A DNA stretch of 64,000 nucleotides from Paractinoplanes bogorensis (GCF_018829635.1 NZ_JAHKKG010000002.1:124001-188000); one strand, 5' to 3'; positions 1 to 8,300 are shown, counted from the stretch's first letter. Notes: generated by a model from the letters alone, not told the origin. Numbers and translations: made by a program.

Positions 1-936
1 ACGTCGAGGCTGTCCCACCTGGCCGACTCCCCCGCCGATCTCCGGACCTTCCTGCACGGTCTGCCCGGGGTCGACAAGGTGGGCATCGAGGCCAGGGCGG
101 CGGCGCTCGGCACCCGATCGGTGAAGACGACCAGCAAGGCGCAGGCGATCGACCTGGCCATCCGGATGGTCGACCTCACCACCCTCGAGGGCGCCGACAC
201 CCCCGGCAAGGTGCGCGCGCTCTCGGCCAAGGCCCTGCGGCCCGACCCGGCCGACCCCACCTGCCCGCCGGTCGCCGCGGTCTGTGTCTATCCGGCCATG
301 GTCCCGACGGCGGCCGCCGTGCTCGCCGGCTCCGGGGTCCACCTGGCCAGCGTGGCCACCGCCTTCCCGTCCGGCCAGGCCCCGCTCGAGGTCAAGCTGG
401 CCGACACCCGCGACGCGGTGGCCGGCGGTGCCGACGAGATCGACATGGTGATCAGCCGCGGCGCGTTCCTGGCCGGCGACTACGCCAAGGTCTTCGACGA
501 GATCGTCGCGGTCAAGGAGGCGGCCGGTCCGGCCCACCTCAAGGTCATCCTCGAGACCGGTGAGCTGGCCACCTACGACAACGTCCGCCGCGCCTCCTGG
601 CTGGCCATGCTGGCCGGGGCCGACTTCATCAAGACCTCGACCGGCAAGGTCGGCGTCAACGCCACGCCGCCGGTCACGCTGCTCATGCTCGAGGCGGTAC
701 GCGACTTCCGCGAGCGTTACGGACGCCAGGTCGGGGTCAAGCCGGCCGGCGGCATCCGCACGACGAAAGACGCCATCAAATATCTGGTGATGATCAACGA
801 GACGTGCGGCGACGACTGGCTCAGCCCCGACTGGTTCCGGTTCGGCGCCTCGTCGCTGCTCAACGATCTGCTGATGCAGCGCACCAAGCTCACCACCGGC
901 CACTACGCCGGCCCTGACTACTTCACGCTGGACTGA
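1..936 (+). CDS. deoC: Deoxyribose-phosphate aldolase, 5' end cut by window edge
   Basis: Class I aldolase that cleaves 2-deoxyribose-5-phosphate to acetaldehyde and glyceraldehyde-3-phosphate, the last step of deoxynucleoside catabolism. The frame is open from base 1. The GTG at 79 lies inside the conserved PGVDKVGIE segment, so the true start is upstream of the window and 311 residues are visible. Family hallmarks include VDLTTLEGADTPGKV, VCVYPAMV, the EIDMVISRGAF segment, the Schiff-base lysine in FIKTSTGK (near 630) and KPAGGIRTTKDA. The next gene, an aldehyde dehydrogenase, starts 5 bases after the stop, which fits oxidation of the acetaldehyde product. Identity is secure; only the N-terminus is missing. 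Confidence 0.95.
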   Translation, partial: TSRLSHLADSPADLRTFLHGLPGVDKVGIEARAAALGTRSVKTTSKAQAIDLAIRMVDLTTLEGADTPGKVRALSAKALRPDPADPTCPPVAAVCVYPAMVPTAAAVLAGSGVHLASVATAFPSGQAPLEVKLADTRDAVAGGADEIDMVISRGAFLAGDYAKVFDEIVAVKEAAGPAHLKVILETGELATYDNVRRASWLAMLAGADFIKTSTGKVGVNATPPVTLLMLEAVRDFRERYGRQVGVKPAGGIRTTKDAIKYLVMINETCGDDWLSPDWFRFGASSLLNDLLMQRTKLTTGHYAGPDYFTLD

Positions 937-941
937 GGCCG

Positions 942-2366
942 ATGCCGCTCTTCGATTACGCTCCCGCCCCCGAGTCCCGCTCGATCGTCTCCCTCGCCCC
1001 GTCCTACGGGCTGTTCATCGACGGCGAGTTCACCGAGGCCAAGGGCACCTTCAAAACGATCAACCCGGCCGACGAGGAGGTGCTGGCCGAGGTCGCGCTG
1101 GCCGCTCCGGAAGACGTCGACCGCGCCGTGGCCGCCGCCCGCCGAGCCTTCGAGAGCTGGTCGGCATTGCCCGGTTCGGAGCGCGCGAAATACCTGTTCC
1201 GGATCGCCCGCATCCTGCAGGAGCGGGCGCGCGAGTTCGCCGTGCTCGAGTCGCTCGACAACGGCAAGCCGATCAAGGAGTCGCGCGACGTCGACCTGCC
1301 GCTGGTCGCCGCGCACTTCTTCTACTACGCGGGCTGGGCCGACAAGCTGAAATACGCCGGCCTGGGTCCCGACCCGCGCCCGCTCGGCGTGGCCGGTCAG
1401 GTCATCCCGTGGAACTTCCCGCTGCTCATGCTGGCCTGGAAGATCGCGCCCGCGCTGGCCACCGGCAACACGGTGGTGCTCAAGCCGGCCGAGACCACCC
1501 CGCTGAGCGCGCTGTTCTTCGCCGACGTGTGCCGCCAGGCCGACCTGCCGCCGGGCGTGGTCAACATCGTCACCGGCGCCGGCGACACCGGCCGTTATCT
1601 GGTCGAGCACCCCGACGTCAACAAGGTCGCCTTCACCGGCTCGACCGAGGTGGGCCGCCAGATCGCCCGCTCGGTGGCCGGCACCGGCAAGAAGCTCACC
1701 CTCGAACTGGGCGGCAAGGCGGCCAACATCGTCTTCGACGACGCCCCGATCGACCAGGCCGTCGAGGGCATCGTCAACGGCATCTTCTTCAACCAGGGGC
1801 ACGTCTGCTGCGCGGGCTCGCGGCTGCTCGTACAGGAGTCGATCGCTTCTCCTCTCCTCGAGGCCTTGAAGCGGCGGATGAGCACCCTGCGTGTGGGTGA
1901 CCCGCTCGACAAGAACACCGACATCGGGGCGATCAACTCGAAGGCCCAGCTCGATCGGATCACCGAGCTGGCCGGGGTCGGCTCGGACGAGGGCGCGGAA
2001 CGCTGGTCGCCGCCGTGCGAGCTGCCCGACCGCGGCTTCTGGTTCGCGCCGACCATCTTCACCGGGGTCACCCAGGCCCACCGGATCGCCCGCGAAGAGA
2101 TCTTCGGCCCGGTGCTGTCCGTGCTGACGTTCCGCACGCCGGCCGAGGCGGTCGAGAAGGCCAACAACACGCCGTACGGACTCTCGGCCGGCATCTGGTC
2201 CGACAAGGGCTCGCGGATCCTGGCCGTGGCCGACCAGCTGCGCGCCGGTGTGGTCTGGGCCAACACGTTCAACAAGTTCGACCCGACGTCGCCGTTCGGC
2301 GGCTACAAGGAGTCCGGTTACGGCCGTGAAGGCGGCCGGCACGGTCTGGAGGCGTACCTTGCCTAA
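942..2366 (+). CDS. Aldehyde dehydrogenase, full-length catalytic subunit
   Basis: A 474-residue NAD(P)-dependent aldehyde dehydrogenase. Visible motifs are PWNFPLLM (residues 156-163), the cofactor lysine in LKPAE (K181), FTGSTEVG (231-238), the general base in LELGGKAANIVF (E255), and the nucleophile in QGHVCCAGSR (C289). EEIFGPVL and PFGGYKESGYGREGG follow. It sits between deoC and a truncated paralogue whose TTG start overlaps its last codons, so all three are probably co-transcribed and translationally coupled. The deoC context suggests acetaldehyde or a related small aldehyde as substrate, which is inference. All catalytic residues are present. Confidence 0.92.
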   Translation: MPLFDYAPAPESRSIVSLAPSYGLFIDGEFTEAKGTFKTINPADEEVLAEVALAAPEDVDRAVAAARRAFESWSALPGSERAKYLFRIARILQERAREFAVLESLDNGKPIKESRDVDLPLVAAHFFYYAGWADKLKYAGLGPDPRPLGVAGQVIPWNFPLLMLAWKIAPALATGNTVVLKPAETTPLSALFFADVCRQADLPPGVVNIVTGAGDTGRYLVEHPDVNKVAFTGSTEVGRQIARSVAGTGKKLTLELGGKAANIVFDDAPIDQAVEGIVNGIFFNQGHVCCAGSRLLVQESIASPLLEALKRRMSTLRVGDPLDKNTDIGAINSKAQLDRITELAGVGSDEGAERWSPPCELPDRGFWFAPTIFTGVTQAHRIAREEIFGPVLSVLTFRTPAEAVEKANNTPYGLSAGIWSDKGSRILAVADQLRAGVVWANTFNKFDPTSPFGGYKESGYGREGGRHGLEAYLA

Positions 2367-3183
2367 GTCTTCGACGTCGTCCCGCCTCGCGGTACGCAAG
2401 ACCTACAAGCTGTACGTCGCCGGGAAGTTCCCGCGCAGCGAGTCAGGACGGACCTATCTGGTGGACGGCGACAACGTGGCCCTCGCCTCCCGCAAGGACG
2501 CCCGCGACGCCGTGGTCGCCGCCCGCGCGGCCCAGCCCAAGTGGGCCGGCGCCACGGCGTACAACCGCGGCCAGGTCCTCTATCGCATCGCCGAGATGCT
2601 CGAGGCCCGCCGGGGCGAGTTCAAGGCGCTGGGCGTCGCCGGCTCCGAGGTCGACGCCGCGGTCGACCGCTGGGTCTGGTACGCGGGCTGGTCCGACAAG
2701 ATCGCCCAGATCGCGGGCGGGGCCAACCCGGTGGCCGGCCCGTTCTTCAACATCTCGGCCCCCGAGCCGACCGGCGTGGTCGGCGTGATCGCCCCCGAGA
2801 CGCTCCTCGGTCTGGTCAGCGTGATCGCCCCGGCTGTCGTCACCGGCAACACGGTGGTCGTGGTCGCCTCCAACCCGCAGGCGGCGATCACCCTGGCCGA
2901 GGTGCTGGCCACCTCCGACGTGCCCGGCGGGGTGGTCAACGTGCTGACCGGGCGGGCCGCCGAGATCGCGCCCTGGCTCGCCTCGCACGACGACGTGAAC
3001 GCGCTCGACCTGTCCGGCGTCGGCGACTCCGAGCTGGCCACCGAACTCGAAAGAGCGGCCGCCGGCACCCTGAAGCGGGTCGTCCGACCCGTTTCGGGCG
3101 TTGACTACTCGGAAGACCCGGGCACGGGTGCGATGACCGCCCTCCTCGAGATCAAGACGGTCTGGCACCCGAAGGGTTTCTGA
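2359..3183 (+). CDS. Truncated aldehyde dehydrogenase paralogue (NAD-binding half only)
   Basis: A 274-residue protein matching only the N-terminal coenzyme-binding part of the aldehyde dehydrogenase fold (AGKFPRSESGRTY, RIAEMLEARRGEF, WVWYAGWSDK, PTGVVGVIAPE, VTGNTVVVVAS, VPGGVVNVLTG). The PWN motif is replaced by APE. The general-base glutamate motif and the catalytic-cysteine segment are both absent, so it is unlikely to be active alone. The TTG at 2359 is chosen because it overlaps the upstream stop, and homology begins soon after at RKTYKLYVAGKFP. A longer frame from 2248 would run through the upstream catalytic gene. It probably serves as a partner subunit of that enzyme (see findings on ALDH16). 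Confidence 0.85.
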   Translation: MPKSSTSSRLAVRKTYKLYVAGKFPRSESGRTYLVDGDNVALASRKDARDAVVAARAAQPKWAGATAYNRGQVLYRIAEMLEARRGEFKALGVAGSEVDAAVDRWVWYAGWSDKIAQIAGGANPVAGPFFNISAPEPTGVVGVIAPETLLGLVSVIAPAVVTGNTVVVVASNPQAAITLAEVLATSDVPGGVVNVLTGRAAEIAPWLASHDDVNALDLSGVGDSELATELERAAAGTLKRVVRPVSGVDYSEDPGTGAMTALLEIKTVWHPKGF

Positions 3184-3302
3184 TCGTTCGCACCGGTCAA
3201 AGGGGAAGTGCGGGGGACGGTCAGCCCACGCCCAGGCACGCCCATTAGGGTGTGTCGGCAGAATCACCCGTCCCGCAGACAGCAGAGATCCCGGAGGTCA
3301 CC

Positions 3303-4211
3303 GTGACCAGCCAGTCCGACGAGCCCGAGGCGTCCGCGCCCGTGGCCGCGCAGTCCACTGCGCCGGCGAAGTCTGACGACGGGCTCTCCGGGCGTGAGCT
3401 CTGGGACTCCGTCGGCGTCGAGCCGGTCGAGATCGCGCTGCCCGGCGGCGTCGCGCTCACCCTGCGCGCCTACCGTCAGGCCTCCACGCTGACCCCGACC
3501 GAGGTCGAGGTCGACGAGGACGACCCCTTCGAGGCTCGTAAGCGCCGCGCCCAGTCGGAGCCGGACGACGATGACGAGGAAGAGGTCATCGTCGACGAGG
3601 AGTTCCAGGCGCTGCTGGCCGAGGGCGAGAAGGACGAGGACGGCAAGGACGCGAAGGCGGCCGACGAGCCCGACCCGGCCGACTTCGACGACGAAGAGGA
3701 CGAGGCCGCCGCCGAGGCGGAGGACGAGGAAGTACCCGCATTCCTCAGCCACAAGGGCCGGTTGATCGCCTTCAAGACGCCCGAGTCGCTGGTCTCCTTC
3801 ATTCGTTCGGGTGCACCGCACGATCTCGCACAAATCGACTCCTGGGGCACCCTGGCCGACCGGGTACAGTCGACCGACATCGACCCGCTGCCGGAGAACC
3901 GCTACGAGCTCGACCTCGTGGTGGAAAACCTGCGCGGCGGGCACGACACGTGGGACCTGCCGCTGCTCATCGCCGCGGGCGAGGTGGCGCGTGACCTCGG
4001 TCACGCTCTCCGGCTCAAGCCGGTGATCCTGGCACTGTCGCCCGGTTCGCCGCTCGACGACCTCGACGAGTCCCTCCGTGCCGCGGAAAACGGTGGCATG
4101 GGTGGTTTCTTCGGTCGACGGCGACTGAAGAAAATCGGGGCACAACAGGCAAGTCTCGGCTGGCGCTCGGTAATCGGCAAGATCTCTGCAGCTGTGGACT
4201 GGCGCGACTGA
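3303..4211 (+). CDS. Acidic protein of unknown function
   Basis: A 302-residue protein I do not recognise. The GTG at 3303 is preferred over an in-frame GTG at 3252 because GGAGG lies 5 bases upstream of it. A Ser/Thr/Ala-rich N-terminus is followed by a short ordered block (GRELWDSVGVEPVEIALPGGVALTLRAYR), then a very acidic low-complexity stretch of Asp/Glu runs (about residues 85-155). A folded C-terminal domain starts at VPAFLSHKGRLIAFKTPESLVSFI and ends in the basic segment GRRRLKKIG. There is no signal peptide or membrane segment, so it is probably cytoplasmic. It lies 64 bases upstream of the IS110-like gene on the same strand and may share its transcript. Confidence 0.8.
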   Translation: MTSQSDEPEASAPVAAQSTAPAKSDDGLSGRELWDSVGVEPVEIALPGGVALTLRAYRQASTLTPTEVEVDEDDPFEARKRRAQSEPDDDDEEEVIVDEEFQALLAEGEKDEDGKDAKAADEPDPADFDDEEDEAAAEAEDEEVPAFLSHKGRLIAFKTPESLVSFIRSGAPHDLAQIDSWGTLADRVQSTDIDPLPENRYELDLVVENLRGGHDTWDLPLLIAAGEVARDLGHALRLKPVILALSPGSPLDDLDESLRAAENGGMGGFFGRRRLKKIGAQQASLGWRSVIGKISAAVDWRD

Positions 4212-4275
4212 CCCCTCACCAGGGACCATCAATCCTTGGTCCACCGACAGCTGTCCCAGGGGAGGAGACGACGCC

Positions 4276-6564
4276 GTGGCGCTCGTGCGCGTGTACTGCG
4301 GTCTGGCGTCGGCCGATGACTCGGTGCGTGGGGCTTCGGCCGCACACCTGACCATCGCCGTCGTGGATGACGCAGGACGACTGCTCGGCGTTCACGAGAT
4401 CAGCGACGATCCCGGCGGTTACGCCGAGCTCGGCGCGCTGCTCGTGGAACGGACGAGTGGATTCACCGACGCCGCGGTCGCCGCCGACAGCGACGACCAC
4501 CTGGTCACCTCACTGCTCACCGCGGCCGGCCGGCCGCTGGTGGTGGCCGACGACGACACCACCGACGACTTCGCCGAGCGGTTCGCCGACGACGACTCTG
4601 TCGACGAGATGCAGGCGCCGCCGGCCGCCCGCCGGGCCGTCGGCCTGGCCCGCGCGCTGCAGGCCGGGGCGCTCGCCGCCGGCAGCCTGCCGGTGCCGCG
4701 CGACCTGGTCAGCTACAAGCCGGTGCTGGCGGCGCACGTCGCGCTGCTCACCGGTCGGCACGCGGCCGCCATCGCCCTGCGCGAGGTGCTCCGCGAGCTC
4801 TACCCGGCCGCGCTGCGGGCCTACCCCGACCCGGCCCACCCGCTCGCCCTCGCCGTGCTCGACGCGCTGCCCGAGCCGGGGCGGCTCACCGCCCTGGGCG
4901 AGCCCCAGCGCGTCGCCGAGCAGGTCGCGGTCGAGCTCACCCGGGCCGGCGCGGGCACCGAAGACGAGATCATCGCCGCCGTCACCGCGCTCCAGGTCGC
5001 GATCAGCGAGTCGCCCCGCCGCGGCGGGGTCAACAAGTCGCTGGCCCCGGCCGCGGGCGAGACGGTCCGCCAGGCAGTCGCCTCGGTGCGCGCCTGCGAC
5101 GCCGCCTGCTCCTCCCTGATCGGCACCATCGCCGCCCGCAGTGCCCCGGCCAACCGGCGCACCCGCCGCACCACCGAGCAGCCCGCCGCGCTGCAGTCCG
5201 TGCCCGACGAGGGCTCGCGCTTCGGTCGCCGGCTGCGCCCCGAGCCCGCCTCGACCGGCACCGGCCCGGTCATCCCGCGGCCGCTCACCACGCCGCCGGT
5301 CGCGCCCGACCCGGTCATGCCGCCGCCGCTGGCGCCCCGCCCGGTCACGCCGCCGCCCGCGGCTCCCGCGGCCGCCGCCGCGTCCCTGTTCCCCAACCGT
5401 GGTCCCGTGCCCGGCAACCGGCCGATCTCGCAGCCGCCGTTGCCGCCCGGCATGACGCCGATCACGCCCGGTTCCCGTCCGGTCTCGCGCCCGCCGACGG
5501 GCAGCCCGACCGGCACGGTGTTCCCGGCCGCCTCGGTCTCGCCGGGCACCATGCCGTCGTCCGGCGTGCCCACCTCGGGCGTGCCCACTTCGGGCGGGCC
5601 CGGTGGCACGTCGCCGGCCGACACCGGCCAGCCGTTCCGGGCGACCCTGACCAACGCGGCCATCAACAACGCCCGCGCCGAGCGTCAGCGCACGGTCATC
5701 CCGCCGCGCCCGACGACCCGCCCCGGGGCCCCGACCGGCGAGGCCACCGACTACTCGCTGCCCATGCCGGCCCAGCGTCCGGGCGGGCAGGAGGCTCCCG
5801 AGCCCGGCTCGCGGGCCAACTGGCCGCTGATGAACACCGGTGGGAACGACGACCTCGCCACCCCGGCCGCCTCGGCCAGTGCCCCGCCCGCCGACGGCCG
5901 GGTGCGGCCGCCGTGGCAGGACATGCCGAAGGAGCCGCCGGCCCTGCGCCTGGTCGAGTCGCAGCTGGCCAACGGCCTCAACGCCCCGGTCGCCGACCGC
6001 CCGTCGATCTCCGACCCGCCGTCGCTACGGCTGGTCGAGGGTCGCAACGGAGTCCGTCGCCCGATGTCGTCGCCGTCGACCACGAGCAGCAAGCTGACCG
6101 CGCTCGACCGCAGCATCAACCCACCGGTGCCGGCCGACAGCAACGACACCGACCTGCTGATCTTCGCGGCGGCCCGCTCGGCCTGGTTCACCGGCCACAA
6201 CGAGCAGTCCGACAAGATGGACTGGACCAACCCCAACGACTCGGGCTGGCGCGCCGCCGAAAAGGCGTCCATCCCCGAGGTGGCGGCCGAGACCGCGGCC
6301 GGTCTGCCCAAGCGGGTTCCCCAGGCCAACCTGGTGCCGGGCTCCCCGCTGCGCGACGAGCGCCCGCTGCGCATCGTCCGCGACGCGGCCAGCATCGCGG
6401 CTCACACCACGGGCTACTTCCGGGGCTGGCGGCGAGGTCAGGAGATCGGCGGCTTCGCCATGGGCGGCCGTCCGGGTCGCGAGGCGGCCGGCGGCTGGGA
6501 CTTCACCCGTGACCGCGAGGGCGCCGACGACTTCCGCAACAACGCGGGGTCCAGCTCGCGCTAG
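4276..6564 (+). CDS. IS110 transposase-like protein with Pro-rich linker and conservon-kinase-type C-terminal tail
   Basis: A 762-residue protein; its GTG start is preceded by GGAGGAG with 8-base spacing. Residues about 1-300 resemble the N-terminal half of IS110-type DEDD transposases: an opening VRVYCGLASADD ... LTIAVVDDAGRLLG strand pattern, then helices ending in VLRELYPAALRAYPDP ... LALAVLDALPEPGRLTALG. The usual GIDVxK start and the serine-bearing Transposase_20 half are missing, so transposition is unlikely. Residues about 300-600 are Pro/Thr/Gly-rich. The C-terminus carries SAWFT (from residue 635), GWRAAEKA, AGLPKRVPQANLVPG (from 675) and YFRGWRRG (from 714), a block also found at the end of the conservon kinase at 11821-15426. 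A strong hairpin terminator follows. Function unknown. Confidence 0.8.
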   Translation: MALVRVYCGLASADDSVRGASAAHLTIAVVDDAGRLLGVHEISDDPGGYAELGALLVERTSGFTDAAVAADSDDHLVTSLLTAAGRPLVVADDDTTDDFAERFADDDSVDEMQAPPAARRAVGLARALQAGALAAGSLPVPRDLVSYKPVLAAHVALLTGRHAAAIALREVLRELYPAALRAYPDPAHPLALAVLDALPEPGRLTALGEPQRVAEQVAVELTRAGAGTEDEIIAAVTALQVAISESPRRGGVNKSLAPAAGETVRQAVASVRACDAACSSLIGTIAARSAPANRRTRRTTEQPAALQSVPDEGSRFGRRLRPEPASTGTGPVIPRPLTTPPVAPDPVMPPPLAPRPVTPPPAAPAAAAASLFPNRGPVPGNRPISQPPLPPGMTPITPGSRPVSRPPTGSPTGTVFPAASVSPGTMPSSGVPTSGVPTSGGPGGTSPADTGQPFRATLTNAAINNARAERQRTVIPPRPTTRPGAPTGEATDYSLPMPAQRPGGQEAPEPGSRANWPLMNTGGNDDLATPAASASAPPADGRVRPPWQDMPKEPPALRLVESQLANGLNAPVADRPSISDPPSLRLVEGRNGVRRPMSSPSTTSSKLTALDRSINPPVPADSNDTDLLIFAAARSAWFTGHNEQSDKMDWTNPNDSGWRAAEKASIPEVAAETAAGLPKRVPQANLVPGSPLRDERPLRIVRDAASIAAHTTGYFRGWRRGQEIGGFAMGGRPGREAAGGWDFTRDREGADDFRNNAGSSSR

Positions 6565-6583
6565 GCCCACGACCAGACCGTTA

Positions 6584-6617
6584 CGGCCCGGCCCCGCGTA
6601 AGCGGACGGCCGGGCCG
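6584..6617 (+). terminator. Intrinsic terminator after the IS110-like gene
   Basis: Ten-base perfect arms CGGCCCGGCC (6584-6593) and GGCCGGGCCG (6608-6617) enclose an inner CCGC-GTAA-GCGG hairpin. The T-rich run GTTTCCCCGTTTT follows. It sits 20 bases past the stop at 6564. Confidence 0.75.
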
Positions 6618-6671
6618 CGGCGTTTCCCCGTTTTGCCAGTTTCAAACAGGAAAGACGCCGACGATGGATCG

Positions 6672-7658
6672 GTGACCACTCCCCCGCTGGCAGCCAGCCT
6701 CATCGTGCGCGACGAAGAAACCGAACTGGCGGGCTGTCTGGCCTCGCTCGACGGGGTGGTCGACGAGATACACGTGCACGACACCGGCTCGACCGATCGA
6801 ACGCCTCAGATCGCCGCTGAGCTCGGCGCGACGGTTACCCGGGGGCAGTGGACCGATGACTTCGGTTCGGCCCGCAACGAGGCGCTGGCGGGGTGGAGCG
6901 CTCTCTGGGTGCTGACCGTCGACGCCGACCAGCGCTACATCGGGAACCCGCGCCGGCTGCGGGAGTTCCTGGACCGCACGACGGCCGACGTGATCGAGGT
7001 CGTCGTGGACAACGCCCACGACGAACTGCCGTACACGAACACCGCTGTCCACCTGCATCGCAAGACGGCCGCCCGATGGACGGGCCGGGTGCACGAGCGT
7101 CTGGTGACCGGCGACGGTCGTACGCCCCACGTCGTCGCCGCCCCGCGTGAGGCGATCGTGCTGCGGCATCACGGTTACGCCGACCCGACGACCCGTACGG
7201 GCAAAGCCCTCCGCAATGCCGCGCTGGCCCGGCAGGCCCTCAGCGACGCGGGCACCGACCGCGTTTTGGTCGCCCGCGCGCTGCTCGACCTCGGCCGGAG
7301 CCTGATCGGCGCGGGCCGCCGGCAGGAGGCCGCGAACACCCTGGAGACGCTGCGCGAGCTGTTCCCGGGCACCCCGGAATGGCTGCAGGGCACCGACTTC
7401 CTGGCCCGGCTCGTGCTGGCCGCCGGCTGCGACGACGTCTGCCTGGTGCTGGTCGAGCAGATGCGGGCGGCGGGCGCGACCCGGCCCTACTGCGACTGGC
7501 TGGCCGCGCAGGCCCTGGTCCAGCTGGGCGAGGTCGGCCACGCCGTCCGGCTGCTCGAGGGCATCCGCGAGGTGGTGGACACCGGCGGCCGGCGCCTCGA
7601 CCCGCGCGCCCTGACCGAGCTCCGCAGCTTGATGGGACGGCTAGTCGCTGTCGGCTGA
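6672..7658 (+). CDS. Family 2 glycosyltransferase with TPR-like C-terminal half (SunS type)
   Basis: A 328-residue inverting GT-A glycosyltransferase. The N-terminal half has the GT2 nucleotide-binding opening (ASLIVRDEETELAGCLASL), DTGSTDRT (near residues 36-43), a DxD-type metal site in TVDADQRY, and a conserved WTGRVHERL block. The C-terminal half is helical and TPR-like (ALARQALSDAG, RSLIGAGRRQEAANTLETL, CDWLAAQALVQLGEVGHAVRLLEGI). This is the layout of SunS-like enzymes, some of which glycosylate peptides; the substrate here is unknown. The GTG at 6672 is chosen because homology begins just after it, although its ribosome site is weak; an upstream TTG at 6633 is the alternative. Its stop overlaps the convergent next gene by 18 bases. 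Confidence 0.8.
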   Translation: MTTPPLAASLIVRDEETELAGCLASLDGVVDEIHVHDTGSTDRTPQIAAELGATVTRGQWTDDFGSARNEALAGWSALWVLTVDADQRYIGNPRRLREFLDRTTADVIEVVVDNAHDELPYTNTAVHLHRKTAARWTGRVHERLVTGDGRTPHVVAAPREAIVLRHHGYADPTTRTGKALRNAALARQALSDAGTDRVLVARALLDLGRSLIGAGRRQEAANTLETLRELFPGTPEWLQGTDFLARLVLAAGCDDVCLVLVEQMRAAGATRPYCDWLAAQALVQLGEVGHAVRLLEGIREVVDTGGRRLDPRALTELRSLMGRLVAVG

Positions 7659-8300
7659 CCCGCCCCGGCTCTGCCAGGTGCACAGGCACACGCGGTTGCC
7701 CTCGGGGTCGGCCAGCACCCAGAAGGCCGGCGCCTCGGCGTCGCTGACCAGTGTGCCCCCGGCGGCGATGGCGGCGTCGATGCGCGCCTGCACGTGGGCC
7801 GGGTCGAGCCAGAGGTCGGGGTGCCAGCGCTGCCGCGGCTCCTCGTCGCCGGACTCCTGGAACCACACCGTGGGGAGCCGGTCGGACGGGTCGACCACGT
7901 CGTTGTCGCCGGAGTCCTCCATGGCCAGCACCGCGGCCCAGAACGGCGACACCGTGGCCTGGGCCGGAGTGTCGAGGGCCCACTCGATCCGGGACACACC
8001 GGCCACCGACAGCCGCAGACCCAGTCCGTCCGCCACCACCGAGATCGCCCGGGCCATCCGCACGTCGCGGTCGGTCACGCCGCCCACGTCATGGCTGGTC
8101 AGACGGATGTCGACGGCCGGGTAGCGCAGGGTGACGTCGGGGTGGTGATGGTGCTGCTCGGCCACCTCGGCGACGGCGTTCACCAGCGCGACCCCCGTGC
8201 CGAAGTCTCCGGTCTCGATCCTGGTCTGCAGCCCGGCGGGCACCAGGACCCACCCGTCGAGGTTCTCGTCCGCGATCTGCTTCACATCGAGCTTCGTCAT
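7641..8300 (-). CDS. Pterin-4a-carbinolamine dehydratase-like domain fused to a VOC domain
   Basis: A 219-residue two-domain protein. Residues 1-100 match the 4a-hydroxytetrahydrobiopterin dehydratase fold, with the active-site histidine cluster (H50-H53, P54), Y60, H70 and the downstream aspartates in GVTDRD. Residues about 105-215 form a glyoxalase/VOC half-barrel (SRIEWALDTPAQATVSPFWAAVLAM ... FWVLADPEGNRVCLCTW). This fused form occurs in actinomycetes and its substrate is not established. It follows the Lrp-type regulator gene on the same strand after 7 bases, so the two are probably co-transcribed. Whether the dehydratase domain acts on pterins here is unproven. Confidence 0.85.
   Translation of the reverse strand: MTKLDVKQIADENLDGWVLVPAGLQTRIETGDFGTGVALVNAVAEVAEQHHHHPDVTLRYPAVDIRLTSHDVGGVTDRDVRMARAISVVADGLGLRLSVAGVSRIEWALDTPAQATVSPFWAAVLAMEDSGDNDVVDPSDRLPTVWFQESGDEEPRQRWHPDLWLDPAHVQARIDAAIAAGGTLVSDAEAPAFWVLADPEGNRVCLCTWQSRGGSADSD

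Noticed and set aside
918-2399. A 493-codon leftward open frame opposite the aldehyde dehydrogenase
   Set aside because: Shadow of the catalytic gene on the other strand; composition and lack of motifs argue against coding.
4276-6564. An active IS110 insertion sequence
   Set aside because: The catalytic second half is missing, there is a long Pro-rich fusion, and no second copy or element ends are visible.
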